A stretch of DNA of 64,000 bases from Hymenobacter sp. BT730 (GTDB taxonomy: Bacteria; Bacteroidota; Bacteroidia; Cytophagales; Hymenobacteraceae). The notes under the pieces are model-generated. The model saw only the letters and a list, made by a program, of their open reading frames with translations, had not been told where the DNA came from and searched no databases. The stretch is from contig NZ_JAUOFB010000001.1 in assembly GCF_030542105.1 (NCBI RefSeq), forward strand, positions 1,364,001 to 1,428,000. Reading direction: 5' to 3'. The translations under genes were made by a program, and so were the position numbers. Numbering within the stretch: position 1 is the first letter of the stretch; every line of letters starts with the position of its first letter. This document shows positions 24,196 to 33,175 of this stretch, piece by piece.

Positions 24196-25212
24196 TTACC
24201 ATATAATCTCTACTTGAGGATAGAACTTCTTTAAAATTATTTCATGAAGTTCCATTACGCCATAGATGTAGTCATTATCTTTATTATAAGTTTTTAACAC
24301 TTCTTTTATTACTTCAGTAGTAGCATTAAGGACTTCTCCTACTGGCGGGTCTGTCACGCCTTGATCAATAAAATTCTGCTTAACAATAGGTAATTGTAGA
24401 ATATATTCACTTTTAATAATTGCAGATCCAATTCTTACGCTTTCATTATCTGTTATCCTTTGTTTAGTGGTTACTTGCATTATTCCAATTGTCTTTGTAA
24501 AGAATGGGAATAAGGCTCTTTCTGCTATTCTAAATAAAGGAGGTCTGTTAAAGTTTTCATACATAATAGTAGCATATATTAATGATTCTAGTATTGGAGT
24601 AGGGTGAAGTTGATTAATTATATGTCCATATTTGTATTTAAATAAACGATAATATTTATTATAGTATTTTTCTCTTCTTATTTCTGATCCTGACGTTCCT
24701 ACATCGATTTTGTTAAAAGTATTGTATATATACAATATAATAATTATCCATAGCTCTCCAGTTAAATTTGCTGGATCTGGTAAAAGATTAGCGCGCACTA
24801 TGATAAATTTTTTATAAATTGCAAAGGTCCCTAAAGTTGATATTATTGATAAGATTATTTCTCTGCGTTTGTCTATTAATTGCCACTTATGTAGCAGTAG
24901 ATTGTATATAATTCTAAATGCAAAATATAGAGGAACAATAATCCAAATATTATGTACAAGATAATCAAAGGATAAAAAATAGTATAGACTAGAAATTACA
25001 ATAGTAAATATAATAGGTGATAATATTCTGAATGTGATGTTATATGCAGGTGATTCGTCTCTTTGGGTGAAGAGATTCATACTTATATAGCCAAATGACA
25101 ATGATAATTTGCCTATCCAATTAACAATTAAGAAAATTATTATTGGTAAAATTAAGAACTGTATATAGTATGTAAACTGAGTAATATTTAGTGTCTGTAA
25201 CTTTTCAAACAT
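24196..25212 (-). CDS. AT-rich membrane protein with possible lysozyme-like C-terminal domain, probably horizontally acquired
   Basis: A 338-residue protein with hydrophobic segments at about residues 15-38, 60-82, 86-107, 118-138 and 153-166, then a soluble C-terminal region. That region contains PILESLIYATIMYENFNRP followed by KTIGIMQVTTKQ (about 241-250). A glutamate in a helix followed by G-I/L-M-Q is the pattern of SLT/lysozyme-fold transglycosylases, so a peptidoglycan-acting or degenerate lysozyme-like domain is possible; this is inference, and the spacing (about 24 residues) is longer than usual. The gene is strikingly AT-rich: I counted 12 G or C in 60 at both 24361-24420 and 24601-24660, against GC-rich neighbours, with AT-ending codons. 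It is a lone insertion between core metabolic genes, as expected for a recently acquired accessory or defence gene. Confidence 0.78.
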   Translation of the reverse strand: MFEKLQTLNITQFTYYIQFLILPIIIFLIVNWIGKLSLSFGYISMNLFTQRDESPAYNITFRILSPIIFTIVISSLYYFLSFDYLVHNIWIIVPLYFAFRIIYNLLLHKWQLIDKRREIILSIISTLGTFAIYKKFIIVRANLLPDPANLTGELWIIIILYIYNTFNKIDVGTSGSEIRREKYYNKYYRLFKYKYGHIINQLHPTPILESLIYATIMYENFNRPPLFRIAERALFPFFTKTIGIMQVTTKQRITDNESVRIGSAIIKSEYILQLPIVKQNFIDQGVTDPPVGEVLNATTEVIKEVLKTYNKDNDYIYGVMELHEIILKKFYPQVEIIW

Positions 25213-25250
25213 ATAAAGGGGGTATGTAAGTAACTCTTTGTTTTACAAAT

Positions 25251-25299
25251 AGACAGAAGAATATGGTGTTGGATGATCAACACCAATATTCTTCTGTCT
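25251..25299 (-). terminator. Long hairpin at the end of mutB
   Basis: Arms of 21 and 22 bases (25251-25271 and 25278-25299) pair with one bulged base over a six-base loop. The outer arm overlaps the mutB stop codon. There is no strong T-run, so termination is likely but not certain. It also marks the border between the GC-rich mutase gene and the AT-rich gene. Confidence 0.7.
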
Positions 25300-27418
25300 A
25301 CTCACTAAGCTTCTCCAAAATCTCCTGCGCGGCCACGGCAATAACTGTCCCCGGACCATACACACCAGCCACGCCGGCATCATACAGGAACTGGTAATCC
25401 TGAGCTGGAATCACGCCGCCGGCAATAACGAGGATGTCTTCGCGGCCCAGCTTCTTTAGCTCCTCAATGAGCTGGGGAATGAGGGTTTTGTGGCCGGCGG
25501 CAAGGCTGCTCACGCCCACGATGTGCACGTCATTCTCAACGGCCTGGCGGGCTACTTCCTCAGGCGTCTGGAACAGGGGCGCAATGTCCACGTCGAAGCC
25601 CACATCGGCGAAGGAGGTGGCAATGATTTTGGAGCCCCGGTCGTGGCCGTCCTGGCCCATTTTGGCCACCATCATGCGGGGGCGGCGGCCTTCGTTGCGG
25701 GCAAAGGCGTCGGCCGCGTCGCGGGCCTTGGCAAATTCCTGGTCGTAGTCCATTTCGGCAGAATACACGCCCGATATAGCGCGAATGGTGGCCTGGTGGC
25801 GGCCGTATACTTTCTCCAGCGCATCGGAAATCTCGCCCAGCGTGGCCCGGAAGCGGGCGGCGTGCACAGCTAGCTCCAGCAGGTTGCCCTGGCCGGTGCG
25901 GGCTGCTTCCGTCAGCACGTCCAGCGCAGCCTGCACTGAGGCATTGTCACGCTGGGCCTTAATGCGGTTCAGGCGCTCAATCTGCGACTCGCGCACGGCG
26001 GCGTTATCAATGTCCAGCACCTCAATGGGGTGTTCCTCGCTGGGGCGGTACTTGTTCACGCCCACAATAATCTCCTTGTGCGAGTCGATGCGGGCCTGCT
26101 TGCGGGCGGCTGCTTCCTCAATGCGCATTTTGGGCAGGCCGGTTTCAATGGCTTTGGCCATGCCGCCCAGCTCTTCCACTTCCTGCATCAGGGCCCAGGC
26201 TTTGTCGGCCAGCTCTTTGGTGAGGCTTTCCACGTAGTAGGAACCGCCCCAGGGGTCTACCACTTTGGTAATGTCCGTTTCGTGCTGGAGGTAAAGCTGC
26301 GTGTTGCGGGCAATGCGGGCCGAGAAGTCGGTGGGCAGGGCAATGGCCTCGTCCAGAGCATTGGTGTGCAGGCTTTGGGTGCCGCCCAGGGCCGCGGCCA
26401 GCGCCTCCACGCAGGTGCGCGCCACGTTATTGAAGGGGTCCTGCTCGGTAAGGGAGTAGCCTGAGGTCTGGCAGTGGGTGCGCAGGGCCAGGCTTTTGGG
26501 GTTGGTGGGGTTGAACTGCCTGATGAGCTTGGCCCATAGCAAACGCCCGGCGCGCAGCTTAGCAATTTCCATGAAGTGGTTCATGCCAATGGCCCAGAAG
26601 AACGACAGGCGCGGTGCAAACTGATCAATGGTCATGCCCGCGGCCAAACCGGCCCGCACGTATTCCAGGCCATCGGCCAGAGTATAGGCCAGCTCAATAT
26701 CGGCGGTAGCGCCGGCCTCCTGCATGTGGTAGCCCGAGATGCTGATGCTGTTGAAGCGCGGCATGTTCTGGGCCGTGTAGGCAAAGATATCGGCAATGAT
26801 GCGCATGCTGGGCGCAGGCGGATAGATGTAGGTGTTCCGCACCATAAACTCCTTCAGAATATCGTTCTGAATAGTGCCCGACAGCTTTTCCGGGGTAACG
26901 CCCTGTTCCTCAGCGGCCACAATGTAAAACGCCATAATCGGCAGCACCGCCCCGTTCATGGTCATCGACACGGACATCTGATCCAGCGGAATCTGGTCGA
27001 AGAGCAGCTTCATATCCTCCACCGAATCGATAGCCACGCCGGCCTTGCCCACGTCACCTACCACGCGGGGGTGGTCGGAGTCGTAGCCGCGGTGCGTAGC
27101 CAGGTCAAACGCTACTGATAAACCCTTCTGCCCGCCCGCCAGGTTGCGGCGGTAGAAAGCGTTGCTTTCCTCGGCCGTGCTGAAGCCTGCATATTGCCGG
27201 ATAGTCCAGGGGCTCTGCACATACATGCTGGCGTAGGGTCCGCGCAAATACGGCGCCTGGCCCGCGCCAAAGCCCAGGTGGCTGATGCCCGCCAAGTCAT
27301 CGGCCGTGTAAAAGCTATGCAGACTGATGCCCTCCGGCGTGCTGGTTTCCGTGGCCTCCGCGGGAATAGTAGGCAGGGGCGCGGCGTTGTAGGGTATCTG
27401 GGCGAAGTTGGGTTTCAT
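25298..27418 (-). CDS. mutB: Methylmalonyl-CoA mutase, large (catalytic) subunit
   Basis: Interconverts (R)-methylmalonyl-CoA and succinyl-CoA with adenosylcobalamin. The 706-residue chain has the TIM-barrel acyl-CoA domain ([20 protein letters not shown], then [20 protein letters not shown], both family signatures) and a C-terminal B12-binding domain with [13 protein letters not shown], where the histidine of DxHxxG (about residue 592) replaces the lower cobalt ligand, followed by [15 protein letters not shown] and [11 protein letters not shown]. Length is normal for the large subunit. The small subunit lies upstream on the same strand, separated by 161 bases that hold a palindromic repeat. 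MeaB and a corrinoid adenosyltransferase elsewhere in the window complete the cofactor support. Confidence 0.97.
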   Translation of the reverse strand: MKPNFAQIPYNAAPLPTIPAEATETSTPEGISLHSFYTADDLAGISHLGFGAGQAPYLRGPYASMYVQSPWTIRQYAGFSTAEESNAFYRRNLAGGQKGLSVAFDLATHRGYDSDHPRVVGDVGKAGVAIDSVEDMKLLFDQIPLDQMSVSMTMNGAVLPIMAFYIVAAEEQGVTPEKLSGTIQNDILKEFMVRNTYIYPPAPSMRIIADIFAYTAQNMPRFNSISISGYHMQEAGATADIELAYTLADGLEYVRAGLAAGMTIDQFAPRLSFFWAIGMNHFMEIAKLRAGRLLWAKLIRQFNPTNPKSLALRTHCQTSGYSLTEQDPFNNVARTCVEALAAALGGTQSLHTNALDEAIALPTDFSARIARNTQLYLQHETDITKVVDPWGGSYYVESLTKELADKAWALMQEVEELGGMAKAIETGLPKMRIEEAAARKQARIDSHKEIIVGVNKYRPSEEHPIEVLDIDNAAVRESQIERLNRIKAQRDNASVQAALDVLTEAARTGQGNLLELAVHAARFRATLGEISDALEKVYGRHQATIRAISGVYSAEMDYDQEFAKARDAADAFARNEGRRPRMMVAKMGQDGHDRGSKIIATSFADVGFDVDIAPLFQTPEEVARQAVENDVHIVGVSSLAAGHKTLIPQLIEELKKLGREDILVIAGGVIPAQDYQFLYDAGVAGVYGPGTVIAVAAQEILEKLSE

Positions 27419-27435
27419 GGGGAGTGTTAACGGTT

Positions 27436-27534
27436 TGTCATCCGGACAGTGGAAGGGCCTTGTTAAGTCTGAGCGAGTCGTTTTAACGAGGTTCGTTCTC
27501 TTGATATAAGGTCCTTCGCAAGCTCAGGATGACA
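27436..27534. repeat. TGTCATCC-type inverted repeat, copy 2 (full, 99 bp)
   Basis: TGTCATCC (27436-27443) and GGATGACA (27527-27534) bound an imperfect long hairpin. Inner pairing is seen between GAAGGGCCTT and AAGGTCCTTC (nine of ten) and between GAGCGA and the TCGTTCTC side. It fills most of the gap between mutA and mutB and would be present in their joint transcript. Confidence 0.7.
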
Positions 27535-27579
27535 GTTTACTTACTCGGTACGGGGAGCAGTGCTGGGGTAGTGATTTGT

Positions 27580-29361
27580 CTAGCGGCCTTGCAGGCGCGC
27601 CAGTACGTCTTCGGTGCTGTAGCCCTGCACTGTGAATTCCTGGAAGCCGTAGAGGCGCACGCCTTCCTGCAGTGTAGCCAGGTCGCCGGTAAGCAGGGTA
27701 GGCGGTACAAAGGTGTCGTCGGAGGGCTCTACGCGGTAGACCACCCGCGCCAGCTCCCGGAATTGGGTGGGCGTGGCGTACATCAGCGTCACTTCCTCGG
27801 GTGAGGAAAACAGCACGGAGAGGGTACCGGCCGGGTGGGCAGCATCTATTTCCGGGCGCTCCTGGTGCGGCAGCGTGCGCAGGAAGGATTCCAGAATCAG
27901 TTGGTTGGTGCCGGGGCCCAGCAGCACCACCGCGGCGCGCTTGTTTTTCTTCTCGCGGCGCTCAAAGTGCAGCGCCGTAGCCAGCCGTAGTACCTCGGTG
28001 GGGTAGGTGGCGCGGGTGCTGTCGAAGTTTTTGCTGCGCAGGAGCTTTTTGGGGTTGAAGTCGAACTTCTCCTGTGGGTTCTGGAAGCGGTTGGTGCCCA
28101 CCACCACCTGCTCGCCGGTAGCAATGCGGTGGAACTGGGCCTGGGCCGCGCCGTGCAGTTCCAGCGCCACCATGCTGGCCGCAGCGGGCAGGCCGCCCTG
28201 TGCCTCTACTTTCTGAAACAGGCTCCAGCCTTCACTGGCCAGCTTGTCGGTCAGCGTTTCCAGGTAGTAGGAGCCAGCGGCGGGGTCAGCTACGCGGCCC
28301 AAAAAAGCCTCTTCGCGGAGCAGAATAGGCAGGTTGCGCGCGAGCCGCTCCGAAAACTCGTTGGGCTCATGAAATATACTGTCGAAGGGTGTTACGCTTA
28401 CGGCATCGGCCCCGCCCAGCACGGCCGCCATGGTTTCCGTCGTAACGCGCAGCAGATTGGTATGCGCGTCCAGCGTAGTCTGGCTCCAGGTGGCGGTGGT
28501 AGCAAATATGGGCAGGGCCTCGGCTATCTGCATGGGCACGCTATACGCGTGCAGCAGTGTAGCCCACAAGCGGCGCAGGGCGCGCAGCTTAGCTATTTCA
28601 GGGAAGTAGGATGGATTAAGGCCCACCTGTACCTGCATAGCCGCGGCCACATCCGCCACCGACAGCAGGGCCGAAGGCAGCTCACTTAAATACGCGGCGG
28701 CAGCCGCAAGGAGAAAGCCCAACTGTTGGGTAATGTTGCCACCACGATTGGCAAAGTACGCACCGTTGAGAGCCAGAGCATGAAATCCGGGGTGGGGCTG
28801 CGTAAGGGCAATGGCTTTGCGCAGAGAAATCAGCTGCAGGCTTAAGTCGGGTGCGTGGTTGGTAATTGGGTCACAGCTCAGAAAACCCTGCAGGGTAGGG
28901 GTGCCCGTAGCCAGCAGGCGCTGCACCAGCTCAGAAGGGTTCTGGTGCACCGTGTAGCCTACATAAGTAGCGTGCAGGGGCAGATGCTGATGCAGGTATT
29001 CCACATCAAAACTGGGCGCATCTGCCAGCGCAAAATGTGCGCCCGTAGCGCCCAGCGTAATGGCGGCGGCGGCCCTGTCAATGGCAGTATGGCCGTTTTC
29101 TTTCGCGGGGACCTGGTAGGTAGGCACGTTGCGCCAGCCTTCGGGAGAGGTATGCAGAAGGGGTGAGGGTGGACCACCCAGTACTTCCAGCGCCTCGCGG
29201 TGGTAGAAAGGCTCAATAGTTAGCCCATCCGGCGTGTGCCATTGCAGTGAAGTGAGGTCGGCTCCTTTCAGGTCGCGGCTCAGGCGCTGCTGCCACTGCG
29301 CAGTGGTTACGGGTTCAAACTCGGAGAAAGAAACGGGCACAGGACGCGGAGAATCAGCCAT
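27580..29361 (-). CDS. mutA: Methylmalonyl-CoA mutase, small subunit
   Basis: The 593-residue non-catalytic partner of MutB in heterodimeric mutases. It keeps the barrel architecture (EFEPVTTAQWQQRLSRDL, DGLTIEPFYHREALE, VADPAAGSYYLETLTDKLA, then FQNPQEKFDF) but its C-terminal cobalamin-like domain lacks the DxHxxG motif, as expected for the small subunit. The stretch GGADAVSVTPFDS matches the equivalent [13 protein letters not shown] of the large subunit. It starts the mutA-mutB transcription unit. The upstream 336-base gap is divergent to the nucleotidase genes. Confidence 0.93.
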   Translation of the reverse strand: MADSPRPVPVSFSEFEPVTTAQWQQRLSRDLKGADLTSLQWHTPDGLTIEPFYHREALEVLGGPPSPLLHTSPEGWRNVPTYQVPAKENGHTAIDRAAAAITLGATGAHFALADAPSFDVEYLHQHLPLHATYVGYTVHQNPSELVQRLLATGTPTLQGFLSCDPITNHAPDLSLQLISLRKAIALTQPHPGFHALALNGAYFANRGGNITQQLGFLLAAAAAYLSELPSALLSVADVAAAMQVQVGLNPSYFPEIAKLRALRRLWATLLHAYSVPMQIAEALPIFATTATWSQTTLDAHTNLLRVTTETMAAVLGGADAVSVTPFDSIFHEPNEFSERLARNLPILLREEAFLGRVADPAAGSYYLETLTDKLASEGWSLFQKVEAQGGLPAAASMVALELHGAAQAQFHRIATGEQVVVGTNRFQNPQEKFDFNPKKLLRSKNFDSTRATYPTEVLRLATALHFERREKKNKRAAVVLLGPGTNQLILESFLRTLPHQERPEIDAAHPAGTLSVLFSSPEEVTLMYATPTQFRELARVVYRVEPSDDTFVPPTLLTGDLATLQEGVRLYGFQEFTVQGYSTEDVLARLQGR

Positions 29362-29697
29362 ACGGCAGCAGGGTGGGGTGAGAAATCAAGCTTCGAAAAG
29401 CGGCCTAAAGATATTGTTTCGGGCGTAGATAATGGTTTTGGAAGGGCCGGCACTTATTGGTCATCATTTTGTGCTTTAAAGTGCCTGCCCAGCGGTGCTG
29501 TTCTACTTTGCTGATACATGCCCCGTTCTGTTAGGTTGGGTGGTTTTAGCATTTCAGCTTTATAGAGGAGAATTATGCCCGGACATAACCATATCTACGT
29601 CCTGGCGGTTGGCTTGCTGTTTGCTTCCGGCGGGCATTCCCATCTGCTTGCCGTACCTTTGTCGGCTGCATTCCTTCTTGATTCTTTCCGCATACCT
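29362..29697. other. 336-base divergent intergenic region
   Basis: Separates mutA (minus) from the nucleotidase C-domain gene (plus). A frame from 29575 runs into the downstream gene but lacks a lipoprotein start and is judged untranslated leader. Apart from the -7 element at 29654 and a near-match TAAAGATA (29406-29413, minus strand) that could serve mutA, nothing else is seen. Confidence 0.5.
29654..29661 (+). promoter_or_regulatory. Bacteroidota -7 element upstream of the nucleotidase genes
   Basis: TACCTTTG matches TAnnTTTG exactly, 37 bases before the ATG at 29698. It lies inside the longer frame from 29575 and so supports the shorter start. A clear -33 element is missing. Confidence 0.45.
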
Positions 29698-30453
29698 ATG
29701 CATTCATTTCGTTCCCGCGTAGCAACCCTGGGCCTGCTCACTTCGCTGGCTCTGGGTTCGGCCTGCCAGCGGGCCCCGTACCAGGCCACGGCGCAGCTGC
29801 CCACTGTTACCGCCCAGCCCGTAAGCAAAGCCCTGCCCGCGGACCCCAAGGTAGAGGCCGTTATTGCGCCCTATCATCAGAAAGTAGAAGAGCAGATGAA
29901 CGTGGTGCTGGGTACGGCCCCGGTAGCTATTAAAAAGAACCCGGGAGAGTCGCCGCTGGCCAACTTTGTGGCTGATCTGCAGCGCGAGCGGGCTTCTACG
30001 GCTCTCAAACAACCCATTGACCTCGGTGTAATGACCAACGGTGGCCTGCGGGCAGAGCTGCCTGCCGGAAACATCACGGTAGGTTCAGTATTTGAGCTGA
30101 TGCCGTTTGAAAATGAGCTGGTAGTCCTGGATGCTCCCGGCAGTGTGGTGCAGCAGCTGTTCGATTATGGCGCCCACGTGAAAATGGCATTTTCCAACGC
30201 CACCTATACCGTAACGCCAGACGGCAAGCCTACCGATATCCGCATCGGCGGCAAACCCTTTGATGCCTCCCGCACTTATACCATTGCCATTTCCGATTAC
30301 CTGGCCGGTGGCGGCGACCAGATGACGTTTTTCAAACCCATCACGCCCCGTAAAACCGGGGTGCTGCTGCGCTCCGCCATTGCCGAGCACATACAGGCCC
30401 TTACCAAGCAGGGCAAGCCGGTAGTGGCCAAGGTAGAAGGACGAGTGAAATAA
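29698..30453 (+). CDS. 5'-nucleotidase C-terminal domain lipoprotein
   Basis: A 251-residue lipoprotein made only of the substrate-specificity domain of UshA-type 5'-nucleotidases. The start at 29698 opens MHSFRSRVATLGLLTSLALG with the lipobox LGSAC. The domain features are ESPLANFVADLQRE (about residues 80-95), LGVMTNGGLRAELPAGNI, the VFELMPFENELVVLDAPG stretch and the terminal YTIAISDYLAGGGDQM, where aromatic residues stack on the nucleobase in family members. The metal-binding catalytic domain is absent here and is encoded by the next gene (92 bases downstream), so the two proteins likely form one enzyme on the periplasmic side. Confidence 0.92.
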   Translation: MHSFRSRVATLGLLTSLALGSACQRAPYQATAQLPTVTAQPVSKALPADPKVEAVIAPYHQKVEEQMNVVLGTAPVAIKKNPGESPLANFVADLQRERASTALKQPIDLGVMTNGGLRAELPAGNITVGSVFELMPFENELVVLDAPGSVVQQLFDYGAHVKMAFSNATYTVTPDGKPTDIRIGGKPFDASRTYTIAISDYLAGGGDQMTFFKPITPRKTGVLLRSAIAEHIQALTKQGKPVVAKVEGRVK

Positions 30454-30544
30454 GGAATTTAAAAAGCTGAATGAAGAGCTCTGAATGTGTGTTGAATAAA
30501 GACGCGCCATCAGAACTCCGCTTTCCAAACAGATACTGCATACG

Positions 30545-31465
30545 ATGAACCGCCGCGACTTTATAAAGAACAGCGCCCTGGGCGCTGCCAGCCTAAGCCT
30601 GCTGGGCCTGAGCCTGCCGGCTGCGGCCGCCGATGCTTCGCGCCTCGTGATTCTGCATACCAACGACATGCACTCGCGCATTGAGCCCTTCCCCGATAAT
30701 GCCAGCCAGTGGGCCGGTATGGGTGGTATGGCCCGGCGCGCAGCCCTCATTGAGCAGATTCGTAAGCAGGAGCCGCACGTGCTTCTCTTGGACTCCGGCG
30801 ACATCTTCCAGGGCACACCCTACTTCAACTTCTTCGGCGGCGAGCTGGAATTAAAGCTGATGACGCAGATGGGCTACGAAGCCTCCACGCTCGGCAACCA
30901 CGACTTCGACAACGGCCTGGAAGGCCTGCAAAAGCAGCTGCCCAACGCCGGCTTCCCCTTCCTCGTTGCCAACTACGACTTCTCCCAAACCCCACTGGCG
31001 GGCCGCTTCCAGCCTTATAAGGTGTTTGAAAAAGCCGGCCACCGCATTGGCGTGTTCGGTATTGGTATTGAACTGGCTGGCTTGGTTTCCGACCGCAACT
31101 TCGGTGCTACCAAGTATCTGGAGCCGGTAGCGGTTTCTAAGGAAATGGTAGCCAAACTACGCGGTCAGGAAAAGTGCGACATGGTTATTTGCCTTTCGCA
31201 CCTGGGGTATAAGTACGAAAGCAATAAAATTGACGACCGGAAGCTTGCCGCGCAGGTCAGCGGCATCGACCTGATTCTGGGCGGGCACACGCATACCTTC
31301 TTAGATGCGCCCGACCCTATTAAGAGCCCTGACGGCCGTGCAACGCTGATTAACCAGGTGGGCTGGTCCGGGATTAATCTTGGCCGATTGGATTATACCT
31401 TTGAGCGGGGAACCCGCCGGGCCAGCGTAGCGCAGGCTTCAGTGCTGCCCGTGCACGCCGCCTGA
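30545..31465 (+). CDS. 5'-nucleotidase catalytic (metallophosphatase) domain protein
   Basis: A 306-residue calcineurin-like phosphoesterase of the UshA type. The N-terminus MNRRDFIKNSALGAASLSLL is a twin-arginine (RRDFIK) signal, so it is likely exported folded. Dimetal-site motifs occur in order: ILHTNDMHSRIEP, LLLDSGDIFQGTP, STLGNHDFDNG, ICLSHLGYKYE and LILGGHTHTFLDAP. The C-terminal nucleotide-recognition domain is missing and is supplied by the gene just upstream, an arrangement common in Bacteroidota. It releases phosphate from nucleotides or related esters in the periplasm. dnaA follows 141 bases downstream on the same strand but is likely a separate unit. Confidence 0.92.
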   Translation: MNRRDFIKNSALGAASLSLLGLSLPAAAADASRLVILHTNDMHSRIEPFPDNASQWAGMGGMARRAALIEQIRKQEPHVLLLDSGDIFQGTPYFNFFGGELELKLMTQMGYEASTLGNHDFDNGLEGLQKQLPNAGFPFLVANYDFSQTPLAGRFQPYKVFEKAGHRIGVFGIGIELAGLVSDRNFGATKYLEPVAVSKEMVAKLRGQEKCDMVICLSHLGYKYESNKIDDRKLAAQVSGIDLILGGHTHTFLDAPDPIKSPDGRATLINQVGWSGINLGRLDYTFERGTRRASVAQASVLPVHAA

Positions 31466-31502
31466 TAAACGCAAGCGGAAGTCAGTTTTTTTCTCTGCTG
31501 AC

Positions 31503-31511
31503 TTTTCCACA
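31503..31511 (+). promoter_or_regulatory. Possible DnaA box upstream of dnaA
   Basis: TTTTCCACA fits the relaxed DnaA box TTNTNCACA about 96 bases before the dnaA start. It is alone; no cluster of boxes or AT-rich unwinding stretch is seen, so this is not evidence for an origin. Autoregulation of dnaA is the simple reading. Confidence 0.4.
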
Positions 31512-31606
31512 TTTTTGTCTCCCTCAAAAAAATGGCCCTCCCGGGGACAGGCCTTTTCATCTCTTCTTATTTGCTCTAACCCAGCGTTTTTGCTCCATTT
31601 TCATTG

Positions 31607-33109
31607 ATGTTGAAGGATTGCCGTACCGTCTGGGCCAACTGTCTTCGCATCATCAGGAGCAGCATTGGGGAGCAAAGCTTCCGCACCTGGTTTGAGCCTA
31701 TTGTGCCCATTGAGCTGCAGGGCAACGTGCTGATCATTCAGGTGCCCAGCCAGTTTTTTTATGAGTGGCTGGAAGAGCATTATGTAGAGGAGCTGAAGCG
31801 TGGCATTTACCAGGAACTAGGCCCCGAAGGCCGCCTGGAGTACTCTATTGTAGTAGATCAGGGCAACAGCCAGAATAAGCCACGCACGGTTAACATCCCC
31901 ACGGCCCGCAAGGCAGCCGCGCCTACGCAGGCCGCATCCCCTGCCGGTTCGCTGGCCGTAGGAGCCATGACGGCCTCCGCCCGTAACGTAGCTGCTGCCG
32001 CCGCCGCACCGGCCCAGCAACAGTTGCGCAACCCCTTCGAAGCGGCCAAGGGCATCGACCGGAATTACCTGCATTCGCAGCTCAACAATACCTACTCCTT
32101 CGAGAATTACATTGAGGGAGACTGCAACCGCCTGGCCCGCTCGGCAGGCTTGGCAGTGGCTAACAAGCCCGGTACCACGTCCTTCAACCCGCTCATGATT
32201 TATGGCGGCGTAGGACTCGGCAAAACGCATCTGGTGCAGGCCATCGGCAACCACATCAAAGCCAGCAACTCCGACAAGTTCGTGCTCTACGTATCGGCGG
32301 AGAAGTTCACCAATCAGTTTATCGAGAGCCTGCGCAGCAATGCGGTGCAGGACTTTGCCAACTTCTACCTGTTGGTAGATATTCTGATTCTGGACGACGT
32401 GCAGTTCCTGTCGGGCAAGGACAAGACGCAGGAAATGTTCTTCCACATCTTCAACCACCTGCACCAGGCAGGCCGGCAGATTGTGATGACCTCTGACCGG
32501 CCGCCCCGCGACCTGGTGGGCCTGGAAGACCGGCTGCTCTCCCGCTTTAAGTGGGGCCTCACCGCCGACCTGCAAAGCCCCGACTTTGAGACGCGCATGG
32601 CCATCATCCAGAATAAAATGGAGCAGGATGGCATTGATATTCCGCCGCAGGTGGTGGAATACCTGGCGTATTCCGTGGATACCAACGTGCGGGAGCTGGA
32701 AGGCGTCCTGATTTCCCTGATTGCCCAAAGCAGCCTCAACCGCCGCGAAATTGACCTGGAAATGGCCAAGCAGGCGCTACGCCACATTATTGAGGACGTA
32801 GAGGCCGAGGTAAACCTGGACTTCATTCAGAAGACCGTGGCAGAGTTCTTCAGCATTTCTGTGGATTTGCTGAAAGACAAAACCCGCAAAAAAGAAGTAG
32901 TAACGGCCCGGCAGGTGGCTATGTACTTTGCCAAGGAGCATACCAACCACTCCCTGAAAAGCATTGGCTACCACTTCGGCGGCCGCGACCATAGCACCGT
33001 CATCCACTCGGTACAGACGGTTTCTGATCTGATTGATTCGGACAAGCAGTTCCGGGGGCAAATTCAGGATTTGCGCAAGAAATTCACCAACGGTAAAACC
33101 GGTAAATAG
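31607..33109 (+). CDS. dnaA: Chromosomal replication initiator DnaA
   Basis: A 500-residue AAA+ initiator. Domains in order: domain I (WANCLRIIRSSIGEQSFRTWF, residues of about 8-85) for DnaB contact; an alanine-rich linker (about 110-145); the AAA+ domain with Walker A GGVGLGKTHLVQAIG (about 200), Walker B ILILDDVQFLSGK and arginine-bearing RLLSRFKWGL; and domain IV with the DNA-binding signature FGGRDHSTVIHSV. The start is the ATG at 31607; a TTG just before it at 31604 is in frame. The plus-strand hairpin terminator after the stop separates it from a convergent hypothetical gene. Only one possible DnaA box is seen upstream. Confidence 0.97.
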   Translation: MLKDCRTVWANCLRIIRSSIGEQSFRTWFEPIVPIELQGNVLIIQVPSQFFYEWLEEHYVEELKRGIYQELGPEGRLEYSIVVDQGNSQNKPRTVNIPTARKAAAPTQAASPAGSLAVGAMTASARNVAAAAAAPAQQQLRNPFEAAKGIDRNYLHSQLNNTYSFENYIEGDCNRLARSAGLAVANKPGTTSFNPLMIYGGVGLGKTHLVQAIGNHIKASNSDKFVLYVSAEKFTNQFIESLRSNAVQDFANFYLLVDILILDDVQFLSGKDKTQEMFFHIFNHLHQAGRQIVMTSDRPPRDLVGLEDRLLSRFKWGLTADLQSPDFETRMAIIQNKMEQDGIDIPPQVVEYLAYSVDTNVRELEGVLISLIAQSSLNRREIDLEMAKQALRHIIEDVEAEVNLDFIQKTVAEFFSISVDLLKDKTRKKEVVTARQVAMYFAKEHTNHSLKSIGYHFGGRDHSTVIHSVQTVSDLIDSDKQFRGQIQDLRKKFTNGKTGK

Positions 33110-33125
33110 TCTGCTTAACCGCAAC

Positions 33126-33162
33126 AAAAAAGCCTGCTCCGGTACCGGAGCAGGCTTTTTTT
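33126..33162. terminator. Bidirectional intrinsic terminator after dnaA
   Basis: A fully palindromic 36-base element (AAAAAAGCCTGCTCCGGT and its complement) with A- and T-runs on each side. It lies 16 bases after the dnaA stop and 14 bases from the end of the convergent gene. Confidence 0.93.
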
Positions 33163-33175
33163 ATAGCTGAGGCTG

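Noticed and set aside
31466-31606. Possible replication origin next to dnaA
   Set aside because: Only one loose DnaA box, no box cluster and no AT-rich unwinding element are visible, and in this phylum the origin is often away from dnaA.
31817-32728. A 303-codon minus-strand frame
   Set aside because: Antisense to dnaA and composed of low-complexity translation of its complement.
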